Origin: Gnetum montanum
Taxonomy: Eukaryota > Streptophyta > Gnetopsida > Gnetales > Gnetaceae
Length of the DNA: 34,904 bases
Direction: 5' to 3'
Assembly: GCA_015680685.1 (NCBI GenBank)
Contig: MNCI01004101.1
Location: 1 to 34,904, forward strand
The notes under the pieces were generated by a model that saw only the letters and a list, made by a program, of their open reading frames with translations, had not been told where the DNA came from and did no database searches. Positions 1-12,102 of this stretch are shown here, piece after piece (within the stretch, counting starts at the first letter, position 1; each line of letters starts with the position of its first letter). The position numbers were made by a program, and so were the translations under genes.

Positions 1-2
1 TC

Positions 3-20
3 GGCCGCGATATCGCGGCC
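3..20. repeat. Perfect 18-bp GC-rich palindrome
   Basis: Bases 3-20 read GGCCGCGATATCGCGGCC, identical to their own reverse complement. It sits in a short GC-rich patch at the window edge, next to very AT-rich DNA. It could be the edge of a mobile element or a local hairpin; the left context is outside the window. Confidence 0.8.
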
Positions 21-728
21 TAGTGAAAACCGCGTCTCATCAGTCTCCATTGGCAGTTTTATCTCTCATACGTTTTTTAATCACCCTTTATAGTTTTGGC
101 CCTTAATAGAAGGTGAACTTTAAATATTATAATTAAATTACATCAATCATTGGGAAGGGAATAGTAAAATCATTTATTTCATATTAATCATTTTTTTATC
201 ATTTATATTTCATTCTAAGTCATTAGACATAATTTCCTTATTTAACTTTTATTTTAAATTTCTCATAGTTCATTGTTATACTTAGTTTTTATTTGCATAA
301 GTTACACACTATTGATTCTATCACCTAGACTAACCATTTATCATCATTCTTGTATCATTCCTAGTTCATGGATAGTACGCTAAGTTCCTATTCGATTGGA
401 GGCTTGTGCCCTTTTATGTCAAAATCATTAACTTATCAAGGATCACATTGATCTATAGACCATTTATCACTACAAGTTAGGTACTTAGCATCTAACTCAT
501 AAAGCTGGGCTTGCAAGATTTTAGAAGAAAAATTTTGTAGGAACAAGAGCAAACTATATTAATGGTTAGTCTCACATGTGCTTAAAACAACACAGGCACA
601 TATAACATGATACAAAATATTGACAAAATCCTTACTAAAGTGAACACTTGGCCAACACATAATCATAGATACAATCATTATCATGTGTAATTAATCATAC
701 TTTCATGGCACCACATGCCTTCCATACT

Positions 729-806
729 ACAATCATACCCACACATTTGTATCCACATCATACCATCAAACATCATACAATCATACCCACACATTTGTAT
801 CCACAT
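729..806. repeat. 30-bp direct repeat, period 48
   Basis: The 30-bp unit at 729-758 recurs exactly at 777-806, separated by 18 bp of related CAT-rich sequence. It is a small local duplication in non-coding DNA with no sign of function. Confidence 0.8.
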
Positions 807-3004
807 ATTTTTATTTACGTGACTAGTATGAAGGTTCATCAACCCATAACTTGCAACTACTAGTCTTCTAGAGGGTTGGCAATAGGGAAAAGCATACCTA
901 TATTTTTTACCAATTGTAGGGGTGAATACACCTACGCTCTCTGACTCTTAGGATAAGCCATGAAATAGGAGTCTCACTAATGCATTGTAGTGGGGGTTAA
1001 TTTATGAATATCTCCAAGGTGTATTATCACCAACTCATCCACACTATCATGTTAGCATCACCTACTAATAACCATTAAAAGTATTTTTATGAATACATAT
1101 ACCAATCTAGGGTAGCTTAAGCCACCATATGTCACAATCACACATACATTTCATGGAGACAANATGGATCCAGTGATACTAATTTCACCTCAATTGGAGT
1201 TTTAAAGTCAAAGTTATGTGCTTTTAAAATTTATTAATAAAATAATAAGTAATAATATTTAATTCCCATAAGAGATAATAGAAATCTGCAAAAGCAACCA
1301 AAATAGAAGCCATACTCAAAATGCATAATATTAAGATTATAAAAATCACAATACTATAACTAATTTCCTTAAATCTCAAATAATTCAATTTAGCATATAC
1401 GAAATACACATAACCTACAAAACATAAGTGTAAATTTGGCAATCCATAAAATTATATATTCAACACTCAAAATTTAACCTACGTACCCTACATGCCTACA
1501 CAACATGATTGTATATACTATTTTAGTACAAGAATACAAAGAAAAAGTAAAGACAAACTATTAATTAAATTTCTTAAAATTGAAAACTTGAAATGAGCAT
1601 AAAACAGAGCTTTTTTAGTTCAAAGTCTTGTACTGATGTATACAAGTACTATTGAACTCAACTCCAAGTTCAACAAAAACAAAAATCTATTTTCACAGCC
1701 AAAATTTAAAAAGAATGTGAAAAATAAGAGAAACTAGGAAAAATGAACTTAGTATTAGTTTTTGTTTATCTACAAAGAAAACATATCAATATTACATTTA
1801 TTCATGTTGTAATATGCAATTTGTTTTATGTTTAAACTATATACTTTTCATTTCTTTTTTTCACAACATGTATTTTGTAAAACATATTTTTTTCACTTTT
1901 TATAAAATTTTTTATGCATAGATAATTTTTAATAAGCTTATTTTTTATTTACATTTTTTAACTAATTCTTGTGAATTTCAAACATGCACAAGAGGTGCAC
2001 TAGGATTCTAAATCAAAATCTACAACATAAATACATACCAAACACCTGTTGTTCTTGTACCTAATTCCATTGTCTTTACTAGCTAAATATTAGTGTATAT
2101 AATTATGTCAAGTAAGCATGTATAGACATCATAATTGTATTGTAAATTTGCATCATAATCAACTACATTGTCCCTAACAATTGACCCAAATAACACATGT
2201 AAACAATAATTATAACGTAATACCCAAGAGCCATGGATGGGGTGTAGAAAAATTGGGGAATAAAAATGCAATGACACACATTGTGTGATGTTTTATTTGC
2301 TATACAACCTGGACGGTCATATACATGGCTAAAAAGTTTTCATCAAAGTTATACATTTTGGATTAAGAGCCATGCACAACAGCGCACAACAGCGCTTAAT
2401 TTACAGTGAATTACTTGCCGTGGCCTTTGCTTTTGGTGAAATCTAGTAAACTACTAAGGCTGCAACGGAAACTTGTATATACTTTAAAGCTATGTGCCCG
2501 AGATTTGCGATTCCGGACAAATTTTCACGAACTGTTTGCGTCGGATTCCGGAACACGCACAGAAGCGCATTAAATTCGCAATGGGTATGTATTTCATAAT
2601 TTTCAATGAAATTTTGTCTGGATTTGTAGTTATACATTGAAATGGTCGCCTTGCATTGCCTCGTTCTTGCCTTTTTTCAGTGATGTGTGCATTTTGCATT
2701 AAAATCTTACGTATCTTCTCTCGTTCTGAATCGTACCAAAAATTCCAAAAATTTCATTTCATTGTTAAGTGGCAAGCAATCAAGATTCATGGCATCGGCA
2801 TGAGACGGACCACAGAAAACAAGGGAGTACAAATAAAAATAAACAAACACTATGGTAACCGAAGGCCAAAGGGGCAAGTATGGGTCATACGGAAATCAAG
2901 TTTTGGAGGGGGAGTGCGAGGAAAACATTGCATTTGCATAGATTAGCCTGGCTTTGGGACCGTCAAAGGTTCCCCATGACTCACACATTCACGCGCATGA
3001 CTCA

Positions 3005-3120
3005 CACATTCGCGCGTGTTTATTGTTCATTGCTGGTTTTTGCTCTTTTTCTCATATCTCTGCACATTCGCGCGTGTTTATTGTTCATTGCTGGTTTTTG
3101 CTCTTTTTCTCATATCTCTG
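3005..3120. repeat. Two identical 58-bp tandem units
   Basis: Units 3005-3062 and 3063-3120 are base-for-base identical and head-to-tail. Each begins CACATTCGCGCGTG. A shorter related copy of the start of the unit precedes it near 2985-3000. Perfect identity in otherwise diverged DNA points to a recent slippage duplication or an assembly effect. Confidence 0.9.
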
Positions 3121-3223
3121 CTGAAAAAAGAAAAAGCAAAACAGGGTCATCGTCATGGGTCGTGAGTCATGAACATGGTGACGGATGGATGCTTGTTCAA
3201 CTATTTTAGAAATCTGTGTGCTT

Positions 3224-3283
3224 ATAAAGTAACAAAGTTCACCAGCACATGGCATAAAGTAACAAAGTTCACCAGCACATGGC
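3224..3283. repeat. Two identical 30-bp tandem units
   Basis: Units 3224-3253 and 3254-3283 are identical and adjacent, each starting ATAAAGTAACAAAG. They lie about 100 bp from the 58-bp tandem pair, so two separate perfect duplications cluster in this stretch. Confidence 0.9.
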
Positions 3284-4088
3284 CAATGGCCATATGCTTC
3301 ATGGTGTTATGTTTTTACTTTCCCCTTCATCATGACTAGTGCCGATTTTTCAGCGTCTGACAGGTTTTCGATCATTGTAAGTGAGGTGAGTTCCTGGCTA
3401 TGCATAGTTTAGTTAAGTTGTCTTCTTTTAATGCGGTCATCTTCAATGTGGCCCTATGGGGCTACTCATAGCTAGTCCCTAGGGTGCTACTCACAAGTAG
3501 TTGTTGAACAAAAGTATTAGCACACTTGATTTGTTATAAATTTGGTTGAGGTTTGAGGCTTAATTTCATTTCTAGAAAATATTGGATTGAGTAACAAAGG
3601 GGTTTCATTTTATTGCTGTCATTTTGGTTGTTGTAGAAATTATATGTTTGGCCAAAAATGGATTCAATGGCCTCCATACCTTTGCAAATTTTCTTGCTTC
3701 AATTTAATAGTGATATTGCAATCTTTTGTGCAATTTTTAAGCAGTAACAATATTTTACATTGTTCTATAATTTACAATGTATTTTTATGATATATGAGAT
3801 TTAATTTTTAAAAAAACTAATATATTTAAATTTTCTCTATCATGTCCCGGGTATGAACCCGTCCCCACCCACTTTTCTTGAGGTACAAGTACCCAAACAC
3901 GTTCAAAATCACGAATCCTCAATTCCTAGCTTCCACAAATCGGATTCTTTTGATGCATAGCTTTAAAGTGACTTTAATGGCTAACAGATCAATAAAGAAA
4001 TTAATGGACCATGACCAATTCTTCATTTCCAAAAGCAAATAGATATAAACATGTTATGGCTTACATTAATTCGTTAAAACTATTTAAT

Positions 4089-4094
4089 TTTATT
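4089..4094 (-). terminator. Possible poly(A) signal of the receptor kinase gene
   Basis: AATAAA on the minus strand, about 165 bp beyond the kinase stop codon. The spacing is reasonable for a plant 3' UTR, but the region is AT-rich and the hexamer can occur by chance. Confidence 0.25.
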
Positions 4095-4257
4095 GCACTG
4101 TTATAGTATGACCTGCTGGGATCTCGATGTAAACCGTTCATCACCCTGAACGACTATTTAAATATTCCTTGATAGGACTGACATCATTAATCCCAACATG
4201 TATCCTAACCCCAAAACGCATTCAAAATAAAACTTCTATACGACTTTTATCACTATA

Positions 4258-7200
4258 TTATGCAGTCGTCTCGTCAGATCGTAGCTTATCACTATGGTTG
4301 TGGCTACTGCCGGCTGAATCAACGTTATGGCTGTAGCTGCTGCTGGTTGCAGAATCACCGCCTCTGGCTGCACTTGAATGTGAAGAATCTGCTTCTGGAA
4401 CTGCTTCATCTTCTGTTGTCATGGCTTCTTCCAGAACTTGAACAAGTTCCCTTGCATCAGGCCTTGCAGATTGTTGCAGTGTAACACAGCTCATGGCCAG
4501 CCTGCTCACTATGCCTATGGATCTTCTGCTCCTTAATCTGTCTTTCAGTCTCCAATCAACTATGGTTTCTAGTTCCCCTGGATCTTCTTTTTCTACATAT
4601 GGTGTGACCTGTTCAGCATGATCATCAAGAAGATAAAATTCAATTAATCACTTTCATTGTGAGGGTATTTTTTTTTCGTTTTCCTTTTTTTCTGCAAATA
4701 AGGATGGTTTGTTACCCATTTAATGAGATTGATCGGGTCTTCGCCTAGCTTCTGCTCTATGGGTGGCCTCCCAGAAACCAGTTCCAACAGAACCACTCCG
4801 AAACTGTACACATCGCTCTTCTCTGTCAGCGCATGCTTGTTGAAATACCTGCAGTATTGAATATTGAATACTTCAAATGGTTTGAGAGTTCGAAAAATTC
4901 AGTCACATGAATGACTGGCATCAAAGCACTAAACTACTGGTCCAGCAGTGTATGTTTTATGATTATTACTCTGGATCTAGATACCCTGCTGTGCCTTTTA
5001 CAGTTGTGGTCACATGAGTGGCATCGTCGTCCATGACTGCTCTGGAAAGGCCAAGATCCGAAAGCTTTCCATTTAACTTGTTGTCGAGCAGAATGTTGGC
5101 AGACTTGAGGTCTCTGTGAACGATTCTTGGGTTGCATTCCGAGTGCAGATATTCCAGCCCTTCAATTAGCATTTTAAAATACAGTTAAATCTTCTCTACG
5201 TGGTGGGTAGGAAAGAAAATTAACAAATGAAATTAAAACAAACAAACAATCAAAGAAAGGTTTACCACGAGCAGCATCTAGGGCGATTTTAAGCCTGTTC
5301 TTCCAAGGAAGATCCAGAGGCACCGTCGCACTACTTGTCAAGGACGTTTCCATATTACCTGGTGGAAAAGTGTAAACTTACATTTTAACTGTGCCTGTTG
5401 TTGGATCGAAATATTTGCAACTTGCAAGCAGAGATAATAATCAATAGGAAACGAGCTAACTTACATTTCAACTGTGCCTGTTGTTGGATCGAAATATTTG
5501 CAACTTGCAAGCAGAGATAATAATCAATAGGAAAGGAGCTAGCTACCTGATAAATGGTCTTTGAGGGATCCACGTGGCATGTACTCGTACACAAGCATGA
5601 GTTCATCTGAATCATTGCAGTACCCCAGAAGCTTCACCAAACTTCGGTGATTCAGACGGGATAGAATCACAACCTGGAAGGGTAAGAAATTAAACTACGT
5701 TTTCAGTAATTTTTTATCGCTGCGAGTTAAAAAACGTAACACCAATTAAAATTTACAACTAATGCTAAAATCCTCGTAATTAAATATTATTTACCTCGTT
5801 AAGAAACTCATCTGTTCCTTGACGAGAAGAAAGTGACAGCACCTTGACCGCTATTTCCACTCCTTCTGGCAGCTGTCCGTAGTAGACACATCCAAACCCT
5901 CCACGGCCAATTTTGCGTGAGAAATTTTGCGTGGCTGATTTCATTTCTTCTATTGTGAAGGATCTGCAATTGGAGGACTGTGGAATCACCACAGATGATG
6001 GTTCTGCATACAAGTCAAAGTAAAGGCTTTAATCGCACATCAATAATCACAGGCTTGGTTTCGCAGCGCTTGCAAGCCAGGCTGAGACTAGTAATACGTC
6101 TCCCATTCACATAAAAGTTAAACTTGGAGCTTACTTTTGTTCATGGCTTTGACAGCCATTTTCTTGCCAGGAAGGAAGACGATTAGAATTGTTGTGACGA
6201 TAAACAGCACCAAAACCCCACCAATTGTGGCCCCTATTATCACTGCATGACTCTTGTGACTCTTCTCCTTTGAATTTGGATTTGAATAATGTCGGTGGAG
6301 GTAAGGGTTACCCGAGAAACTGCACCAATCAATAAATGAACTGTTCATCTTATGTAACTGTCTTGAAGTTCACGTTCTTGTCACTATACATGTTTTAGAA
6401 AAATCTTACTTTCCAGGATAGAGTTTATCAAGTGTACTAGGAATTTGGCCACTGAAATTATTATTCTCCACATATCTGTTAAGTGGAAAGATGCACAGAT
6501 TGTCAGATTGATAATAACTTAATAAGCAGGCTTGTATGAAATTTCCTTCATACACACCAGTTGTATAAACCCTTTACTTATGACTTGAAAGAATTGACTT
6601 ACATTTCTTTGAGTTTGTGCCTTGTAAGTTTAACCAACCACCCTGGAAGACTGCCATTTAGCTTGTTGTTGCTTACATCTCTGTAAAAGAAACGTGAATA
6701 AAATGCATTTTGAGATGATTTGTAAGGACTAAGAAGTAATAACTGAATGCAAAGTAACTTTAAAAGGATTCTTACATTGTCTCCAACATGGTGAGATTAG
6801 AAAGGTCTGGCAGAGGTCCCTCTAACGAATTGTTAGAAAGATCACTGGTGAAACAAATTTAGCAAACAGGCATATTATCCAGATACTCAACCACGTAAAC
6901 CAAAACTATTTTAAGAACATGATTAAACCTTCACGCGTACTTACAGATATACTAAACCGATTAAATTTCCCACACTCTTTGGTATAGAACCCGATAAATA
7001 TTTTCCGGAAAGGTACCTGTAACGGTGCAAAGTTGTAAACATTAAACCTTTTACAAATTACAACATAAAAAAGATCAATAATTCAATTTCAATTTTCTAT
7101 AACATTACTCACAGATGGGAAACTCTCATATCGTAGCTACAGCTGATATACTGCCAGGGCGAGACAAAGCATGGGTCAGCAATCCAAGATACATTGAGAG

Positions 7201-8825
7201 AGTTGGGCCGCTGTCTGTTCTCTAGCTCATTCAATACTTCCACTGCCACGTTTTGAAAAAGTACAAAACACTCAGGTAAAGCTAACATTTTGGCAAAACC
7301 TGTTCAGAAAGGAGAAAAGAACTGAACTAAGTGGAACCGCTTACCGTCTTCAGATGCTGTTCTTTTCATCGTATTCAGTATGCAGTAAAATTCAAAGGCG
7401 CTCAAAGGAATCGCAGATTTCCCATCCAAAGCTTTCAAAGAGATGTGGTACTCTTCCTGAAGTTTAGGCTGTACTGCAAGTTCCGTGGCAGTGTAATTGC
7501 GAAGCAAGGTTATGCTTTTGGCAAATACCGTTCCTTCGTATGAATCAGAGACACTAAAGCTGACAGATTTTGTAGAGTTCCTAATTTCTGAGAAGTAGAA
7601 CAAAATCAGTGCTTTAGCTTCTACACCACATAATTTAAAATTTAAGATTTCGCCTCCAAAAGTATTGAACAGTTGAGCTGTCTGCATCACAGCAGAGGGA
7701 GGGTAATCCGTAGCAGAGTCTGCAGAAATTTTTGAAGTGGTACTGATGGTCGGTTTGCCCGTATAATATCCAGGATACCATAAGCGATCAAAATCATCGA
7801 TTGGATACCTAAGCAATACATCGGGTGAAAAAAATAAAACAATGTTAATATATTAAATTGATTTGGCTTAATATGGGTACAATTGTATGATTGCGCTATG
7901 ACATGCTGTTCATTATTTAACCTTGAACAGTGAGAATCTATTATTTTTTTTGTTTTTCAATTTTTGCATCTCCAAGCCTCAAGGCCAGGTGCAGCTACTT
8001 AAAAAAGATTTAGGCTCAGGGTGATGATGATACATATAATTATACTAGGAGGTAGTTGCACTGTATCGTATCTTTGAAAACGGAATAAAATTCCTGTGAA
8101 CGAGAACTGAAAACTGAGGGGCCGTACCTGACTATCCGATTTAAATCTCCGCCAAGATCAACTCTACCATTCATTGGCCGTACTAGAATGCGTCCAGGGC
8201 GTGCCCATTGGTACATTCCATGCTTCAATTCGATCACCTGAATCGCTGATATGAATGGATCTGCCTCACTAATTCTGTTGAGGCAAACATGCACAATTCT
8301 TGCGTTCGTCATCAGAACCTCTTCATATTGGTAACTGCTACCATTTAGCTTGTCAGATTCATAGAGCATATCCGTGGTCTCAACAGAATACTTGAACGCT
8401 CCGGGCCAATTCATATGATTATTAATAACGAAATTATTGATAAACCATAGTCTGAGCAAGTAGCGCTGTGCAGAGGAGACGGGAATCTCATAGCAGGACT
8501 TGTTCAGAGGTTCGGGAAACTTCCTCGGATTTTTGAAGTAATGAAGATCAGCACGAAGATTTTGAGATACACGCTGTGTTTGGCCGACTTTGATATACTT
8601 TGTATCCGGTATCCATGTCAGCCCTCTAGTATCTGTAAAATTTGATGTTGATCCGCAGGCAATGTTCAAGAACCCTGCAAATTTTCCACAATCAGAATTC
8701 ATGAAGTATTCAAAGAGTTTCTAGGGTAGAGAAACAGGGAAATATTGAGCACCTTCCTGGGCATGGATGATGTTTGCAGAGAAAACCAAAACCAGGATAC
8801 ACCAGATCATGATCTTCTCCCTCAT
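4258..8825 (-). CDS. Malectin-like LRR receptor kinase (LRR-RLK subfamily I type), 15 exons
   Basis: Single-pass plasma-membrane receptor kinase, about 928 residues. Exons by splice signals: 8825-8753, 8674-8128, 7808-7345, 7242-7113, 7016-6945, 6844-6776, 6680-6603, 6475-6410, 6319-6135, 6003-5795, 5673-5547, 5358-5266, 5159-4970, 4848-4716, 4608-4258. They total 2787 nt, in frame throughout. Exon 1 gives a signal peptide from MREKIMIWC. Malectin-like domain ~25-400, ending near the [10 protein letters not shown] segment; LRRs ~400-499 on exons of 66-78 nt; TM 525-549; kinase from ~590. The Gly-rich loop is [11 protein letters not shown], Lys 615 is in the VAIK-type motif, and HRD at 719-721 makes it an RD kinase. 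The usual DFG reads DLG (739-741). The activation segment GTAGYLDPE is present, and the tail is Ser/His-rich. Family members act in defence and development; the ligand is unknown. The gene looks intact. Confidence 0.93.
5375..5540. repeat. 83-bp tandem duplication inside a kinase intron
   Basis: Units 5375-5457 and 5458-5540 differ at only a couple of positions (for example GAAACGAGCT versus GAAAGGAGCT). They lie in the intron between the exons ending at 5547 and starting at 5358, next to the splice donor, which is outside the repeat and intact. This is a recent local duplication unlikely to affect the protein. Confidence 0.9.
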
Positions 8826-9263
8826 TTGGAGTTCAAAATTCTGGGACTTGCTGTCGAGTACGCTGGTATCTAATGCATACCATATGCAAAAAATATAGTA
8901 TGACTGAAATTGTATTTACTAATTATTATTATTTGGATTATCGGTTTATCATTGACTCAAAGTTCGGTCATGGATTAAAGACAAATGCACAAGATTCCAT
9001 GAATGTGGCCAGAAACTACCAAGGCATACCAATTATTAAACACGTTACGTCTTGATGTCCATCAGTTGCCGCCATTCCATATTCACAAACGTATCACATC
9101 ATCCTGCCTCAGTCACGTCCATGCAACTTGGAGTTAGGACTCATACCTATGTGGTTTATATGTGATCTTCGGGTAGAGTTTGGAATTTATATCTATATAT
9201 GATTTAAATAGGACCTTGGACTATTCATACAGGACTGGACTTTCTTTGTACGTAACACAGTCT

Positions 9264-9309
9264 ATGCAATTCGGAGTCTTTTACTTATGCAATTCGGAGT
9301 CTTTTACTC
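9264..9309. repeat. 23-bp tandem duplication in the kinase 5' flank
   Basis: ATGCAATTCGGAGTCTTTTA is repeated head to tail at 9264-9286 and 9287-9309. The corresponding place in the duplicated flank near 20740 has only one related unit, so this duplication arose after the two flanks separated. Confidence 0.8.
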
Positions 9310-10339
9310 ATGCAAATATAACACTTTGACAGAAGTTAACTATAATTAGTTTATTTATTGAGAGTTTAAATTCATACAAATAATTGAATAGTTTCATAGA
9401 ATTTGGATAAGGTTCCTATGCAATATAGAATATGGATTTATTTGGATAATAAAATACCTTAGTAGAAGTATAGTAATTCCCATTTTAATTCACAATGTTA
9501 AAATTAAGATAAGAGACTTGCTAGTTGAGCTATGCTTTCATTAGTTCAAATGATTTTTCAAAAGTATTAAAAAAAAAACCTTTGACTTAGTTCTTCATAA
9601 CTGATATTTCATAATTTAGACCATTTCTTGATTTGAGCATATCTTCTTTAGCATAATCATGGTATATAATATTCAATGAAGAAGATTAAATATCTAATAT
9701 TCCTTTTTATAAGGTGTCTCTATTGAAAAGGTATAGCAACATGAATGTATGTAATACTAGGATCTTTTAAAACTAATAGTTAGACATCTTTTCAAACACC
9801 ATAATTATTAGTATTTTCTGGATAGTTATCATAAATAATTTTATGAAGGTTTTAATATTTTTTGGATCACCTTTTTATAATTTGTATGGCTATATTCATA
9901 TACATTGATTTGTATTTTTCATTATGATTATGGTATGTTGTTTATCCTTTTTGTTTCAATATGACCTCTTCACTATTAGTCTCAATATAGCATTGTTATT
10001 AATGATATGTAAGCAAGAATGAACCCTTCATCAAAATTAACTTTATCTTTTGAAAGGAATTCATTATTGATAAAATATAGAAAAATAAATTTTTTAAGAA
10101 TAATTGTTTCATTGACTTGCCCAAAATATATAAAAATTGAATTGACAATCATATCTCAAATAATTTGTATTTATTGCAGTCTAGATCATTAGTTAGGTTT
10201 ATTAGAATAAGCTTTACTAGGCAAAATTGTAGTATATTATAATTATCATAAGAAAAAACACTATAATTATGACAGGGTAGTCCAAATAAAAGAGAAAATT
10301 AGACATACAAAAGATAAGTTTTGAAAAATCAGACATAGA

Positions 10340-10395
10340 AAATTATATATAAAAATATAAAAATCATTTTAAAGAAGCACCAAAATAATATAATG
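10340..10395. repeat. Left member of ~50-bp direct repeats flanking copy A
   Basis: The bases just before the LTR, ending ACCAAAATAATATAATG at 10395, recur with a few mismatches at about 20020-20072, on the far side of copy A. This is far longer than the 5-bp target duplication that LTR integration makes, so it points to a rearrangement. Confidence 0.8.
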
Positions 10396-11854
10396 TGAAA
10401 CACCGTAAAAAATCGCGAGTCGGCCTCAGGCAAAGATTCGCAACTCAGGCAAGGGCGCATCTCAGCATCCCAGAGGGGGGAATAAGACAGAGCAACACCA
10501 AGAGTCGTGTAGCATCAAGTCCACAATTTCTTGTGCAGATTCCTAATCTTTCTATGCTTTTGCTATTTACGCTATATCATGCGACATAGCGTAATGATGC
10601 TTAGCGTGATGGTGTTTCAACATAGTCCAGCATCAGAAGGATAGTTGCTTCAACATAGGGAGAAGCTTAAGCAGCGTGATATGCGATTTCTTGTGTATTT
10701 TGCTAAGTCTTTCGTTCAAAGACAGGTTTACGCTCTATTACGCACGGCAGCGTAATAAGCTCCAGAACAGTCAAAGGCAAAGTCTAAGAAAATGCGACTG
10801 CTCAATCATACGCTCATCATGCAATGGAGCGTATCGCAACGTATTGCATCGCCAAACTAGACATTGTTTATGCTTGACTATGCGCGGCTGCGTAAGCGAG
10901 CGTAAAACGGCTTTAATTCCATTGTTCCCATGTTACGTTACGCTCATACACGCAACACAGCGTGAATGAGCGTAATGTAACCCAAAACAGTTGAAACATG
11001 CCCAACGCACGTCTCTTCTTCACACACACAATACGCGAACGAGCGTATTGTGCGTAATCATGAAGTTTGACGCAAAATTGGTCAAGTCAATAGTACCCAA
11101 AACACGCGGGACACACGTCATCAGGGTTGCGCCTTTTCCACAAGGCGTCTCAGCTTATAAATACACCAGTTGACAAAGATACAGGGGTTGGAAAATGAGA
11201 GAAGCAAAAGACATTTTTCTGAGCACCAGAGCACTTATCACTTTTGGAGTAGTGATACAGGGAGCAGCGCCTTGGCAATTGTTGACAACATCACCCTACA
11301 GCAGAAACAGAGCACGGTTCGCTTTGAGCACCGGTGACAGGAGTAATCGTTCTGCTGGGAAGACTCTATTGGTCAGAAACAGTTGATCGGTAGACGTCAG
11401 AGCTTGGCCTTCCTTGCATCTTGGCTTTAGCTCACGAGGTAGATCGGACTTCTGTTTGGACCGTTTTGCTTGTTGTTTTGTGCTTGCTTCACATCCAGTA
11501 ATCAGGGATTCCCCAGTGTAATTTCTCATACAAAATATACATTTTTCAAGTTAAAGCGAAGATCTTGAAACTATGTGCTTTTCTTATGTCAGCCTCCTTT
11601 TATCGTGTTTAGCGTTATCACCGTTGCAATCCATCTACATCGTTTTCCCCTCATTTTACGATTCCTCGAATCAGATCGTTTTCATGAAATATTCATCAGT
11701 TTACTGATTAGTAAGTCCCTGTCTGATCGACAAGACCGTTCAGGGCGCCGCAGATTCGTTTTTCCAGCATAGCCCTCGCGTGGATCCATGGCTAAAACTG
11801 TGTACACGGGATTTGGTCGGTATTTTCCAGCTGCCGACGTTTTCCGTCGTTACA
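10396..11854 (+). repeat. 5' LTR of copy A (1459 bp)
   Basis: Begins TGAAACACCG and ends CCGTCGTTACA, with the canonical TG..CA ends. Both ends, and the last 150 bp or so (around 11705-11854), match the LTR of copy B at 25055-26335. U3 (to about 11185) is filled with inverted repeats built on a GCGT core: 10736-10757, 10809-10833, 10932-10981 (22-nt arms, 2 mismatches, 6-nt loop) and 11027-11052 (perfect 10-nt arms). Immediately downstream is a TGGCGC-type primer-binding site. Confidence 0.92.
11156..11163 (+). promoter_or_regulatory. TATA box of the copy A LTR
   Basis: TATAAATA in a GC-balanced context, 760 bp into the LTR. The same octamer occupies the equivalent place in the copy B LTR. 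It predicts transcription of the element starting near 11190 and marks the U3/R border. The palindrome cluster lies directly upstream. Confidence 0.75.
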
Positions 11855-11860
11855 GTTTTC

Positions 11861-11878
11861 TGGCGCTAGAAGGAGGGC
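11861..11878 (+). other. Primer-binding site of copy A
   Basis: TGGCGCTAGAAGGAGGG starts 6 bp after the LTR end. TGG at the start matches the complement of a tRNA CCA tail, as expected for minus-strand priming. The exact tRNA cannot be named without aligning the host tRNA set. Confidence 0.75.
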
Positions 11879-12102
11879 CTTTTAGGTTCTGATCCGACCA
11901 TTTCGGGTAGCCCTGTTAGCGATCCATACCCTAAACCGTAGACATAATACCTCTAGGGAAGTCTATGGTCAATCGTGTGGTATAGATCGGTTGCAAGGAC
12001 GATTTCTTTGAAATCCTGCAGGGTAGAAAGCCTTTTTTTTGTGCTTTTGTTGCCAGCCATCTCTTAGATCCGATTACCAGTTACCGCTAACTTCATTGAT
12101 GA

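Larger units (their letters stand above)
1..4257. other. AT-rich intergenic region, no gene recognised
   Basis: Long, low-GC DNA with only short, compositionally biased open frames on either strand. None has a recognisable domain or a plausible exon chain. It holds a GC-rich palindrome at its left end and three short direct or tandem duplications, listed separately. The stretch near 1160-1230 looks like diverged LTR-type repeat sequence, but I could not define its ends. Position 1163 is an ambiguous base. The right end (about 4100-4257) lies just downstream of the receptor-kinase stop codon and probably includes its 3' UTR. Confidence 0.6.
8826..10395 (-). promoter_or_regulatory. 5' flank of the receptor kinase gene, left copy of a duplicated segment
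   Basis: AT-rich, about 1.57 kb upstream of the kinase ATG, ending exactly at the LTR of copy A. A TATA-like TATATTT lies at 8897-8891 on the minus strand, about 66 bp before the ATG; this is weak evidence. Most of the segment matches about 20170-21850 in the same orientation, including the stretch around 8921-9057 and 20341-20482. No coding region is seen. The insertion of copy A at 10396 puts a retrotransposon LTR about 1.6 kb upstream of the kinase. Confidence 0.7.

Noticed and set aside
1224-2277. Short minus-strand open frames in the left AT-rich region
   Set aside because: Low-complexity, Ile/Leu/Tyr-rich translations typical of AT-rich non-coding DNA; no domain, promoter or splice context.
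10391-10395. 5-bp target site duplication for copy A
   Set aside because: The element has no 3' LTR end in the window, so no matching target duplication can be shown; the ~50-bp repeat is of another kind.
11855-12102. An ORF1 upstream of gag, as in Ogre elements
   Set aside because: Only about 250 bp lie between the LTR and gag; no such coding region is present.
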